A DNA stretch of 64,000 nucleotides from Dermatemys mawii (Eukaryota > Chordata > Testudines > Dermatemydidae): contig ML677366.1 of assembly GCA_007922305.1 (NCBI GenBank), positions 11,841,132-11,905,131 on the forward strand, given 5' to 3'. The position numbers were made by a program, and so were the translations under genes. Of this stretch, positions 1-10,886 are shown in pieces. Each line of letters starts with the position of its first letter. Position 1 is the stretch's first letter. Below the pieces are notes generated by a model. That model was not told the origin of the DNA. It made no database searches and was given only the letters and a program-made list of their open reading frames with translations.

Positions 1-1035
1 AGTCTGCATTTTTCCACCTGCAGCCAATGCGCAGGCACAACGATGCAAGATCCTATAGGATCTACACAGATCCTATTCTGTGAGTGTAAATCAGGTAATT
101 GATGGGCTGATTAATTGATTTGTATTTTGTAAACATACAAAAAACAGAGGCTAAGACTTACATAATTTACAAAGTAATTGAAGCAGGCACGTCCATCAGC
201 GTTGCTGTAAAATAACATGTTTAAGAGAGAAATTGCAAGTCACTAAAAGCCAGTCTGTCAGTTGACAAGAATATATGAAGAGCTAAAGAATACAGTTTGG
301 AAAAGAGATTTAGAGACAGACAGACAGACAAGACAGCAGCCACACAGATGCAGCTTCAGTCCGACACCCCTCCCCCGCTTTACCTCATTGAGCAACTAGC
401 TCATAGGTCAAAGCTCCCAAACAAAACCCCACACCTGCCATCCTGATGTCATCCCATTACAAACATCCTCTTGCTACAGCACAGCCAGGGTGTCTGTCAT
501 GAAGGCTTGTAACAAACAAAGAGGTGACACTGTCTTACCAAAAGCTGAGCATTGTTTCATTTCATTTCACAAAAAAACAAAACACACATAGAGCTAGAGC
601 CTGGGTCTAGGAAGCAGGCAGGCAGTTCAAACATGACAGACAGAAATGGGGCCAAGTCGCAAAGGTCAGATGCCGATCTGGGTTCAAACTGCTCCAAAGT
701 ACAGGGATATTTGCTCTTTAAAAGCATATCCACAGGCTGATGGAGGTTTCCAGACAGTAGGTAAGGGCTATAAGGACTGCATGCAGTGCAGATAGATTGC
801 TCTTCTTCAATTAGATTTTGCTGGGAAGACAGAAACAAACTGAGCAAGTGTCAGGATCTTGGGAAGGCAGAACTACTTCAGAAGCAAGCTTGTTTACTTT
901 AAAACAGTGTCCAGCTATGACCTCCCCCTCACACCCATACCAGAGCTGCTCTTCCCTTTTCCACCTCTTCCGCCCTAAAAACCTCTCTGTGTAATTATTG
1001 TTCTGCTTTTTTAGCTAGGGACAACGTATCGCCAC
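1..1035. other. Interval without recognised gene
   Basis: I see no splice-flanked coding frame and no repeat family I can name. The only low-complexity item is a short ACAG tandem run at about 312-331. Short open frames on both strands show no protein resemblance and overlap each other, as expected by chance. Confidence 0.5.
312..331. repeat. (ACAG)n microsatellite
   Basis: About five tetranucleotide units, the last one interrupted. It is short and probably only weakly polymorphic. Confidence 0.7.
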
Positions 1036-1198
1036 CAATGTTCCCTCTAATTTTGGACAGGCCGTGTGCGCAAAACATTTCTTCTGTGCAAATTTTTGTG
1101 CTTCTGTGCAAATTTTTGTGCACACGGTGTTTCACCGTGTGCATGGGGTTCAGGATCTGTGTGTGCGTGCACACGCGCACAGCTTAGAGGGAACAGTG
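1036..1198. mobile_element. hAT-type MITE with 8-bp target duplication
   Basis: The ends are inverted copies of CARTGTTCCCTCTAA. The left end reads CAATGTTCCCTCTAA and the complement of the right end reads CACTGTTCCCTCTAA. The flanks are an 8-bp duplication, ATCGCCAC on the left and ATCACCAC on the right, matching at 7 of 8 positions. Eight-bp duplications and C-A-starting termini are characteristic of hAT transposons. The 163-bp length leaves no room for a transposase, so this is a non-autonomous derivative. The interior is rich in GTGTGC and CACACG palindromes. Confidence 0.8.
1081..1120. repeat. Perfect 20-bp tandem duplication inside the hAT MITE
   Basis: The 20-mer CTTCTGTGCAAATTTTTGTG occurs twice in direct, gapless succession. 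The two copies are identical although the surrounding MITE is diverged, so the duplication is probably younger than the insertion. Confidence 0.9.
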
Positions 1199-3774
1199 AT
1201 CACCACCCCTGAGCATTCAAAAACACCATAAGTCAGGCTCCAAAATCATGAGATTCTTTAAAAATCATGAAACATAAAAAATGTTGGTTTAAAATAATGA
1301 TTTGGGAGCTTCTTTTTTTGCCTTCTAGTTGTCTGAGCCTTGAGCATGCCCTCAGCTCACACTTTCAAGCTTTTCTCTGTAATCACAAAAGTTAGGAACT
1401 TAGCTTTCGCGGTAGGAGAGGCAGGAAAGAGTGAGTTTCTCAGGACACCTCTCGATTCCAGCAGCTGGGACATAAAGAAAAAGCACCAAGTATCGCAAGA
1501 GTTGGAAAAACACTGAATGAATAAAATCCTCTGTTCATCATGAAGCCAACTGGTCCTTGCCCTCCAAAGTCAGTTAGATGAGGGTACAGTCTTAACATTG
1601 TTAATGGGGCCCACGGTTCCAAGTCAGCTGCTAGGCTCTGAGATGTTCAAAGCTCACATCGGAAGAGACAACAAGCCCTGGATGACAAGTGAGTCGTGTG
1701 GTCATGCTGAGCTGGCTTCACAATTGGGAGAGGGCATGGCACACTCCCTGATATACAGGGCAGGAGTCAAGCAAGGAATTCTGAATAACCGACCTCAGGG
1801 GAGAGGCAGTGACCTCTCCGAGGCCAATGACAGGTTAGCAGCCCCACAGGACACAGCGCCGAGACAGTGACCTCCCAGAAACCTGAAGAAGTTCAACACT
1901 CCCATGCTTCACAGAGCCTGGCTGCAGATAAGCCAGACACAGACTGACCCACAAGCTGCCCATACACTTTCCAACACCTCAAGCAAAACATAAATAATCA
2001 ATAGAAATCATTCTGAGTCGTGTGTTTTCTGCCTGTCCCCACCTCCCTTACAGCATCATACAGGGCAGACGTAAATGGACCACATTACAGGCCCTGGGGA
2101 AGTCTCCCTAGACTTCCCAGTCCCCAAACAGTGCAGCGTAAATAACGCAGAGTCGCTGCGGCTGTGTGATCTTTGACCCAAACCATGCCACTACAGATTA
2201 TAATTTTACTCAACTATTTGACCTTCTCAGATTCTTAGCAAATATCCCCAAGGTCCCAGTCTGAAACCGCAATACTCCTCCGACCTGTGAGTAGAGGCAA
2301 TTTTCAATGCAGGGCTCCAGAACTGGGCAGGAAATCACATTATTAAGTGGTTGAGCTGAGCTGCAAGGGGAAATGTTTCTAGTATCCTCAGGACGCTTAC
2401 TCTACACCCACCCCAGAGCTAGTACAGATTTCTAAGCGGTAATGTGGATTCTGGTGACCCAATTTTACAGCACTAAACTCAGAGGTGCTGAAACTAGCAG
2501 TACTTGAAGTGGATTCCATGATATGCAGGGTTTACAGTTTGGTTTCAAAGGCTCTCAGCACCTCCACAATACAAATTGTTCCAGCACCCTGGACCAAACT
2601 GAGGAATACAAATGAAACATTTATGAGTCTGCTAAAAGCTATTGATTCCGGCTCCCGTTCCTCCAACCTCAGAAAACACTCTCCCAATCTGTTGCTTCCT
2701 TTGAAGACCAGACCTGAGCAGTGAGTGGATGTGTTAATTTTCTGCAGATAATCAAACCCAATGTTAAGCAATTCACCCATAGCCATAGAAACAAACAGAA
2801 GAGCCCAGAAAGGGAGAGGGACAAGGTTAACTTTTCCTGAGCCCGGAGGAGGAAAAGACACCACTCAGAATAGAAGGGGTGGCTCATTTATAAATTAAAA
2901 ACATCTCTATAAAATACAAAAGCTGCCCCAGGCCAGAGGGTTTTTTTTAAATCCCCTCTATGGTAGTTCTTAGGTGGGTAGGTCATGGCCCAGTTACATT
3001 TCTATCTGACTGCTGCTTAGTGGCCTCTGTTGAATGATCTGGTGGGTTTCAATCCAGTTTCCAGGAGGCTTGGTGTCCATGAAACAAACCCACCACGACT
3101 GGCACTACATGGTTCCCTTTGTGGCAGAGAGGCCAAAAGACTGATTGGGCATTGGATCATCCTTCCACTCTTAAAGATGGTCCCTTCGGCCAGGTGCAAG
3201 GTTCTGACATCTACTGTCACCTGACCTTCTCACAGACAGCTGAGCTGGCCAATAAATGAGGCTGAAGCAGCCTGCAGAACTAGCGAGGGCCAAACCTAAG
3301 AAGCATGGAACTACCGTACACTTGGGATTTTTAAAAAAAGTCTGTGGCCTGGTGCAGCTTTTATATTGTATGTAGGAGTTTTTAGGAGGTAAGTGTTACC
3401 CTGAGGCCTACTTACCTGCCCTCCTTTTAAACCGTAAAGGCCTGAAATCTTCTCCAAACACCTAGGATTGAATCCTACCATGGCTGGGTAAGAGTAGAAA
3501 TGTGGAAGTTCTACTTCTTGCTCTTGAGCTGAGAGTAGCTCAGAGTACCAGTGAACTTAGCTCAGAGTACCACAGAAAGTGCTACAATGGACTATCCCTG
3601 CTTTCCCAGGATAACCCCATGTACACATTATATGAACAGAAATTATATACAATAGCAATTTTCCCGATTAGTTTCTTCACAAATTCTGCAGCTGTATGAA
3701 CTTTCAAAAGCTGTAAGTGAGGTGATCCCCTCTGCTGCTTAATCAGAATACGCCCAGGGCTAGTCTACAGTCTT
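1199..3774. other. Interval without recognised gene
   Basis: No gene or named repeat is recognised. A consensus-like splice donor occurs on the minus strand near 3,412 (GGCAG then GTAAGT), but no acceptor with a pyrimidine tract or conserved frame pairs with it. A 110-codon minus-strand frame near 2,532-2,864 has no recognisable domain and is probably chance. Confidence 0.4.
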
Positions 3775-3878
3775 GATTCAGCAAAGCACTTAAGCATGTG
3801 TTTAAATGCATTACTGAATAGGGCTCGATGTAAGCATATGCTTACTATTAAGCACAACCTTACGTGCTTTGCTGAAGC
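3775..3878. mobile_element. Palindromic MITE, 'TTCAGCAAAGCAC' family
   Basis: The arms at about 3,777-3,812 and 3,840-3,875 are inverted copies beginning TTCAGCAAAGCAC and continuing with diverged TAAG and TGTG blocks. The whole element can fold into one long hairpin. This palindrome type is widely dispersed in sauropsid genomes (recalled, not searched). No transposase is present. Confidence 0.65.
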
Positions 3879-4906
3879 AGAAACTTATAGAGCAGCATTT
3901 GGCCTTAGGTTATGACAGAACATTTCACTGGCTTTCCTGATGAACCTATGGAGCTACCAAAGTGAAATGGAGCACTCCAGATCAGGAATATTTTGCACAC
4001 AGAAATCTGCCAGCATCCTTTTCCAACCTCCCACCTGCTACATAGAGCTCAAAGGGCTATCTGAGAGCATTGCAGCCAGCGTCCTCGGGGTAGGACGGGG
4101 CAGTCATTAGAATGGAAGCTACAGCTCAAATAGTAAAGGACCTGACCGGAGCAAAGTGGGTCTGGGATACACTCATATGTTGCAGTCATTTTGTTCTTTT
4201 AAAGGGAGTTATAAAAAATAAATAATGATGGCACTGTCTTCACAGGATCTCCAGGCAGGTGGAGACAGACGGCAGCCCAAACGATCTTCCATCTTGATGA
4301 GGGCCTGGGAGCATCAGCCTTTTTGTCAGATAGCCAAGGCTGTCTGCTGGCTAGAATATTTCCCTAGCTCTAGTCAGTCTCAGTCCAGTAGATCAAGGAG
4401 AGACAGAGTTCTTACAACACAGCAGCACAGGGAGGGGGCTTCGGACAGCCGTTCACAACCCCATTCAGGGAGGAAAGCACCCATGGCAATAACCCAAGAC
4501 AAAGATGAAAGTTCACTGAGTCACGGGGACGGCAGGTGCCTCTGTTTCCAGAGCACAAATAAAGGTCTCTCAATAGCCCCTGGAGAGGACAAAAGCCAGA
4601 GCAGAGAACCAGGGAGAAAGGTGAGACCTAGAGCTCTGATTCTCTCACCTGCTGTGGCTACTTCAAGCAGCTATGGTGGCATCAAGAAAGTGGAACAGCT
4701 CCCCAGGAAACAACTGTTGTGTGAAGGGGCTTCCCTGGTGGCGCCAGGATAATGGAGCATCCCTACATTCCACCTTGCAAACCTGATACTAGACGTGACT
4801 TGGGGGTGGAGGCCATGACTGAAGCTTTCTGAGTTCCAGGTATTCCAGGCTGGCCGTGTAGCCTGTAGGCATCTGAGGGAAGCTGCTGTAATTTAGAGCG
4901 TCTCCT

Positions 4907-4983
4907 CATGAGTTACTAGGTCAGGCCCCAGCAGTATCCGACATGGCGTTTTACTCTCATCTCTGCACTAATAACCACAAATC
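4907..4983 (+). repeat. Dispersed repeat, copy 1 (pair with 9,228-9,316)
   Basis: Shares CATGAGTTACT, CAGTAT, ACATGG.GTTTTAC and CTCTGCAC.AAT blocks, in the same order and orientation, with 9,228-9,316. The family is unidentified. It could be part of an older transposon or a segmental duplication 4.3 kb apart. Confidence 0.6.
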
Positions 4984-5810
4984 ATCTCATATCTCACAAG
5001 CCTGGGAGAAGCCTTAAGGCTGGATATGGAAATTCAGCCACCAGTGTATAAATACAAACGTGCAGATCAGTGGTAAATGAATATAGCCACATGGGCCAGG
5101 GCAGTAAATGGCCCTGAAGAAAATGCCAGAAGCATCTGGTCTCAGGCACCACAGTTTCAGGTCCGTTACTGGGTACAGTGCTCTTCTTGGCTACACCTGT
5201 ACATCTGTAGTGTAATCAAGGGAGTCACACCAGTGGAACTGCAAGGAGATGTGGACCTTCGATATCCACTGGGCTGTCCTGGAGTAGCACTAGCATGAAG
5301 GGCAAGCAGGAGAGCAGAGTTTCAGCATCCAGGCTATAGTGACACAAGGCTCACCCATGTAGTACTGAAACCTGCTCCCATGGAAGTCAACCACACTCGT
5401 ACTGCTTGGTATTGGACCAGGATATGCCCACAAGTCTTTCTTTCCACATCAGAACAGGCCTGCCTGAACGGCCAGTGCTGGATACTTCAAAGGAAGGCAT
5501 TAAATGCCTGATAATCACTCAAAGCGTTTTGTAATACAACCCTTAGGGGAAATTTCTTCCTGACCTCAGCCAAAGATCAGCTTCTCTTTTAAAGTGCTCG
5601 CTAAATTGCACCCTTCTTTTCCGCCCTCCCATCCCCAGTGTTAGGTTCCTAGGCTGTTATTCTCTGAGTCTAGAAACTGCAGGTGAACGTTAATGTCCAT
5701 TTGGATAGCATGTTCTTCACTTCCTGTCCTGAACAGTTGTACTGTTAAAAGAGATGCCCATTGCACACCAGACACAGCTGCATTTCCACGTTAGGGAAAC
5801 TGATTCCTCT

Positions 5811-5847
5811 TGTGTACGTGTGCGCACGCGCGCGCACACACACACAA
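5811..5847. repeat. Alternating purine-pyrimidine (CG/CA)n run
   Basis: A TGTG/CGCG/CACA tract about 37 bp long. Alternating CG and CA steps are the type able to adopt left-handed Z-DNA. Confidence 0.8.
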
Positions 5848-6727
5848 AGTCTATAAAATGGGATAGGATGATGTGCGCCCTTTAAATGTGAGCTACAATT
5901 ATTCACATAGTCCATTACTCAAAGAGACCTGGATCAAACATTTGGATAGGAATCAATAATGCCAGACACAATGGGGAAAACAAATCTTGCTGAGAAAGAC
6001 AGAAGGGAGATGGCAAATAGACAAGCCGGGAATAAATCCTCTCTTTTGGAGATGTCAGCCTCAGCTCTAATTGGAGTTTTAAAGATTTGGTGCATATATG
6101 CCACGTTCACATCACTTCACATAAACAGCTCAACATCTCTGGACTATATACTCCTCCTTTCAGGCTCCAAACCTGCAACCTCACTAGTGCTGTTCAGGAG
6201 CCACTGGTCTGTACCTGCACATACTAGGGGATCGTTCACAAACTGTCACGGGTCCCTATGTTCTGGCTGCAGCAATGCACTCCTGTCCGAAGAGGCTGGC
6301 CCCAAACAGACATGCTTGTTGCTAATTACATCTTCCAGTAAATAGTACTTGAGATGAGAGGAGTAAAAATAGCAACTCACGCTTAGTGCAATACACCAAA
6401 GGTTGACAGTGAAACCCGGCCAGCTGCCAGAAAGAATGGAAAGAAGGGTCCTGCCAGGTTAAGGAGACACTACACCTGCTTCTGGCCATGGACGTTCTAT
6501 TAAGGTGCCAGTTCACAACCACTGAGTCCTCGGATGCTGCACTCCAGGGGTCACACTCTGTTCTCAGTTACAGCTGGGTCAATCTAGAGTAACTCCACTG
6601 AAGTCAGGGATCTGCTCGTATCTTTAAATTTGGTTCCCTCCCTCTGCTCTGTCCTAAGAAGACAACTAATGCAGCGAAGATGCAACTTTCATTTTGCACT
6701 CTGTCATTCAGACAGTGAAGTTACTCA

Positions 6728-6825
6728 GGCCTGGTCTACACTAACGAGATAAGCTGACCTAAGTTACACTAGTTATGTTATGTAAGTTACGTAATGTAAG
6801 TTGATGTAGCTTAGGCCTGGGCTAC
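6728..6825 (+). mobile_element. Harbinger-like MITE end fragment(s)
   Basis: Starts GGCCTGGTCTACACTA directly after TCA, the same terminus seen in the complete elements at 8,881 and 51,818. A second start-like GGCCTGGGCTACAC follows near 6,814. No matching right end was found, so this is a truncated or nested copy. Confidence 0.5.
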
Positions 6826-7349
6826 ACGGGGGGGATGAGGAGGAGGTTGAACTAAGATATGCAACTTCTCTCAAATCTTTGCCATCTGAAAGATTCCCAC
6901 TGACAACTTCTTCCTCCTTATTTCATGTGTTCATGGCAGCCCTGCGCTTCCTGGATGGGAGGCAGAAATACCATGCAAAATGCTGTTCCACTTGCACCGA
7001 TTTGACTCAAACAGCAACCATGTGGTTTTCCAAGTCCAAATCTGCAGGGATCGTCTGGAGAAGGTCTGGGGAAGCATCCGAACTTCTTCGAGCTTATCCA
7101 CATGGATCTGAACTCAGAAATGTGCTCTGGACATCACTACTTCATATTCCAGCCTGCCCAGGATGTTGTACCAACCTTCCCTTGTGTCCTGCAGTGACTC
7201 CAGTTCCAAGGCTATCACAAAGGCTTATTAAACATGTGCGTACCAAAAACTATGAGCTATGTTTCACGCGGTACTGAGCGGAAAGCAGGATTCTTACTGC
7301 ATCGGACAGGGGAGGAGGAAAAAGGGATTCTGGTGCCGCCTATAAAAAT

Positions 7350-7465
7350 GGATTATGCAATACCAAAATAAGCCCCCCCTCAGACCAAAATAAGAGTGTC
7401 TATAGACAACTTTAAGAACACACCTTCAGTTAAACTGGTGCAAGCTTGTGTGTAGACCAACCTGC
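7350..7465 (-). repeat. Fragment of a 'GTCTACAC'-terminated repeat
   Basis: Read on the minus strand it begins GGTTGGTCTACACACAAGC and passes a CACCAGTTTAACT block. I remember this pattern from turtle repeats ending in GTGTAGAC. The other end is not intact. Confidence 0.35.
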
Positions 7466-8371
7466 TTCCCACCCTCCACCGTGAATGCTCTGTAAACCTT
7501 CTTATTAAGCCACCTCCAGAGGCAATAAAGATGGGTTAGTCTATGCTCATTATTAAACCTCTAGCTTTGTAGTGCTCCCTCCCTCATCCTTTTGCCATTA
7601 TCCAACCAGAAGAAATCATGTTCTGAGCAACAGTTAAGCCTGTGGACAAAAGCGTTTTAATATCTCAGCCTAGCAGATCTTTTCAAAGCCTGGAATTCAT
7701 TTCGGAAGCTGCTAAGGGCTTTTCTCCCCGCCCCGCCTCCACTCCCCAACCTCTCCTCCAGTTCAATGAGTGAATGAATTCCATTCAGCTAGAGCCATCA
7801 CAATCTGTTTGTGAAATGATGCAGAGTTGAAGATGAAGCTAGAGCATGTCTCCATTCCCTCTGCCTGCCTCCCAAATCAAGCTCCCACGGGCCCGAAATG
7901 GAAATGACCCATTTGATCGTGGTGTCCATCTCCAGGAGAGAGTCCCCTGAAAGAGCGTAGCTGCTACTACACTTAGAAGGAAAGGTGTCTACTTAAAATG
8001 ACTGCACGTGGTACCTAACCGCGCAGCTCCCAGTGGATGTGCACTGGGCGAGAGGCGGGCCACTGGGGTGATGGGGGCAGGCAGAGCTTCCCGCCCTATG
8101 CTCACATGCCATCCCTGACTATGAGCTTGTTGGCAAAGTAGGGGGCTTGGTCGATGGGGCCAACCAGAGCCTCTGCCATGTACTTTCTTATCAACAAGGT
8201 CCAGTTCTCCTCACAGCTTTCAAACCAGAATTTAAATTCAGCTCCCGGTCAGATAAACTGATGCTCTGTATTGCTCTGCCAGGAGACCTTGGTACAATTT
8301 CCAGACACTGGCAGGGGTTCAGAACTCCACATAAGTCCGTGAAGATGGGAGGACCTTGTGTCTCCATAGAT

Positions 8372-8688
8372 CAGGGATTGGCAATCTTTGGCACGCGGCC
8401 CGCCAGGGAAATCCGCTAGTGGGCCGGACTGGCTTGTTTACCTGCAGCGCCACAGGTTTCGCCTACCGCAGCTCCTACGGGCTGCAGTTCGCCATCCCCG
8501 GTCAATGGGGGCTGCAGAAAGTGGCGGCCAGCATATCCCTCGGCCCAATCCCATTGGCCGGGGACAGCGAACCACGGCTCGTGGAAGCTGCGATTGGCCG
8601 AATCTGCAAACGCTGCAGGTAAACAAACTGGCCCGCCCCACCAGCGGATTTCCCTAGCGGGCCGCAGGCCAAAGGTTGCCGATCCCTA
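8372..8688. mobile_element. Palindromic hAT MITE with 8-bp target duplication
   Basis: The left end reads CAGGGATTGGCAATCTTTGG and the complement of the right end reads TAGGGATCGGCAACCTTTGG. The interior stays inverted-repetitive for more than 100 bp on each side (CCGCTAG..GGGCCGG, TTTACCTGCAGCG). Flanks are CCATAGAT and CCGTAGAT, 7 of 8 identical. Length is 317 bp with no transposase. GC-rich open frames across it are by-products of the palindrome. Related copies lie at 49,817 and 58,044. Confidence 0.85.
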
Positions 8689-8880
8689 CCGTAGATGATT
8701 ACCCATTGGTGTTGATGGGCACTGGAGGGAATTCAGTGCTGGCCAGCAAAAATGCCAACCCATGAAGGAGATTAAAGACTATAAGGAGAGCAAGAAGGGA
8801 CCCCACCAGCCAGAAGGGAAGATTCAGAAATTAAAAATCATTCTTAGCAAGGATAAAAGGAGGTGAGAGTGTTACTCTGA

Positions 8881-9158
8881 GGCCTGGTCTTCACTAGGGG
8901 CGGGGATTGACTGCACATACTCATCTTCAGCTATGTGAATCACGTAGCTGAAGTCTGCGTATCTGCAGCCGATTTACCTGCCGTCCTCGCGGCGGCGGCA
9001 GCACGCTCCCCTGTCGACTCCAGCTTACGCCTCTGGTCAAGCTGGAGTTACGGAGTCGACGGTGGCAGCGCTGGCGATCGATTTCTCACGTCTTGACGAG
9101 ATGCGATAAATCAATCGCCATAAGAACGATCCCTCCCCGCCGTAGTGAAGACAAGCCC
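8881..9158. mobile_element. PIF/Harbinger-like MITE, TGA target duplication
   Basis: The left terminus GGCCTGGTCTTCACTA is mirrored by the right terminus, whose complement is GGGCTTGTCTTCACTA. TGA directly flanks both ends (8,878-8,880 and 9,159-9,161). A 3-bp T-N-A duplication is typical of PIF/Harbinger elements. A second internal palindrome centres near 9,030 (GTCGACTCCAGCTTACG and its complement). It is 278 bp long and non-autonomous. Confidence 0.75.
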
Positions 9159-9227
9159 TGAGAGACACAGGACTCTGATCTAGCACTCTTCAAGGCTACA
9201 TGTGGCATCAAACCACATGACTCAACC

Positions 9228-9316
9228 CATGAGTTACTGAGTCAGCAGTATCGCAGCTGCTCATGTTACCTTACATGGTGTTTTACACTCACCTCTGCAC
9301 CAATCAACAATAAATC
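9228..9316 (+). repeat. Dispersed repeat, copy 2 (pair with 4,907-4,983)
   Basis: Same ordered blocks as copy 1, with an extra GCAGCTGCTCATGTTACC-like insertion near its centre. The family is unidentified. Confidence 0.55.
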
Positions 9317-10162
9317 AAAGGGATTTCCAATGGGCTGCTGTATGAAGCTTGCCTGGCCTCGGGCTGATAGATTATCAGATAAAACTGGAGGTTTCTCCTG
9401 AGTCTAAGCGTCTGCAAGCAAGCAAGTTGGGATGGCTCAGTCACATATCCTTGGACAAGGAATCAATGCACCTGGGCTCCAGTGGAAGGGATGATACAGC
9501 AGCCCTTGCTCACTGGACTGGTGCTAACAGCCACCATGGGGATGTAAAAGTGGATGAGCAAAGACACATTGATGTGCTGGTGGTTAAAGGTCCCGCCACG
9601 GGGGCTGATGCAGCTTGTTACTGCTAAATGCATCCTAGTAGGCATCCGAGCAGCCACTATTTAAGCAAAGTTGACTACATTTGCCTCAATTCAATTACAA
9701 TCTATACAGAATGAGAAGAAACCTGGCTCTTGGTAATAAGCTCTGACATTTGTATTTCTAACCTGACCCTTTCAGCAACCTGTCTGCCCAATGAGCAATT
9801 CCAACACCACAGATCCACCAGGCCAGGTCTCCCCTCCTGGTCCACTTACGCATACATGGGGCCAGGACTTGCCTGACCTGTACCCTTGTGTCCTGTTCCC
9901 ATCTCCCTCCACATCTGGCCAGGTTCTACTTGTGCTGTTCCACCCCCACAGACAAGTTGCCACCAAATGCTTCTCTCGTTCCATCCCATCCCCCAATAAA
10001 TGTTTCCTAAAAACATTACTGGCCATCAGGGAAGATTACAATGACTTTGTACAGGAGGCAATTTCCCCTGCAGGGGTAGTAATACAATCATTACTCAGCA
10101 AGAAGTCATACTCTTTCTTGGCCTTTCCTCTACATAGCAAGGTCATGGTCCTCCCTCCAGCA
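9317..10162. other. Interval without recognised gene
   Basis: No named repeat and no supported exon. Overlapping short frames occur on both strands at 9,349-9,657 and 9,772-10,258. None has splice context or a recognisable domain. Confidence 0.45.
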
Positions 10163-10626
10163 CAGGGGTGGACATACTATGGCCCGCTGGCCATTTTTAT
10201 CCGGCCCGCGAGCTCAGGCCGAGGGAGCAGTGCCAGTGGCCCCGCGCTCCAGGACTAGGGGCTGGGCCTAGCGCTGCGAGTCATGGGGCCCCATGCTCGG
10301 GTTGGAGCGCCTGACTGAGCATGGTAAGCAAGGGGGGAGGCATAGGTGGTGGTGTCCGGTGGTGATTAGGGTGGGTGGGTCTCGAGACGGGGAAGTCAGG
10401 GAACAAAGAGCAGGGGGGCTTAGATAGGGGGTGGGGTTCTGCGGGGGCAGTTAGAAGGAGCTGGGGTTGGATGGGTCAGGGATTCTGAGGGGGCAGGAAG
10501 TAGGTAGGGGCTGGATAGGGAGCGGGGCCAGGCTGTTTGGGGAGGCACAGCCTTCCCTACCTGGCCCTCCACACAATTTTGAACCCCAATGTGGTCCTTG
10601 GGCCAAAAAAAGTTTGCCCACCCCTG
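10163..10626. mobile_element. hAT-type MITE, G-rich interior
   Basis: The left end is CAGGGGTGGACATACTATGG. The complement of the right end is CAGGGGTGGGCAAACTTTTT. The interior is strongly G-rich on the plus strand. No 8-bp duplication is visible (CTCCAGCA versus GGCAAGGG), so the flanks have mutated or a deletion moved one end. The same family is inverted at about 14.4-14.75 kb, and a better preserved copy is at 33,914. Confidence 0.7.
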
Positions 10627-10796
10627 GGCAAGGGGCTGAGGTGAGGAAGAGAAGGGAGGTTTACACAGTAAGACCATGTGTCTGTGCTAGAGTGAGAGAA
10701 GTGCAGTTGGAGGAGGGATTTGAAGAATAGCGAATGGGGTTGCAAGGTATACAGGATCCGGGAGGTGACTCCAGGCATATGCTCACAAGAGGAGAA

Positions 10797-10886
10797 GGAA
10801 CAAGGAGTACTTGTGGCACCTTAGAGACTAACAAATTTATCTGGGCAGAAACTTTCATGGGCTAAAACCCACTTCATCCAACGCAT
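10797..10886 (-). mobile_element. Penelope-like 3' fragment with degenerate hammerhead-like motif
   Basis: On the minus strand it reads GATGAAGTGGG, a loop, CCCATGAAAG, then a spacer and TTAGTCTCTAAGGTGCCACA. It matches the insertion at 23,121-23,206 in order and orientation. The hammerhead-like 5' core is broken (TTGGATGA in place of CTGATGA). Flanks share only a short GGAGAA. The Penelope assignment is recall of the family and needs a library search. Confidence 0.55.

Larger units (their letters stand above)
3879..6727. other. Mostly unassigned interval
   Basis: Holds one copy of a dispersed repeat (4,907-4,983) and a dinucleotide run (5,811-5,847). A 175-codon plus-strand frame at 4,225-4,752 is the longest simple frame here. 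It shows no domain or splice context, and I do not call it a gene. Short stretches such as CTCCATTGAAGTCA-like words near 6,590 look like remnants of palindromic MITEs. Confidence 0.4.

Noticed and set aside
2042..2120. Plus-strand acceptor-like CCTCCCTTACAG
   Set aside because: The frame I followed downstream stops within about 70 bp, and no good donor was seen.
3400..3500. Consensus minus-strand splice donor at about 3,412
   Set aside because: No upstream acceptor with a pyrimidine tract and no conserved open frame pairs with it.
4225..4752. 175-codon plus-strand open frame
   Set aside because: No recognisable domain, splice context or codon pattern. A frame of this length is possible by chance in 64 kb of six-frame sequence.
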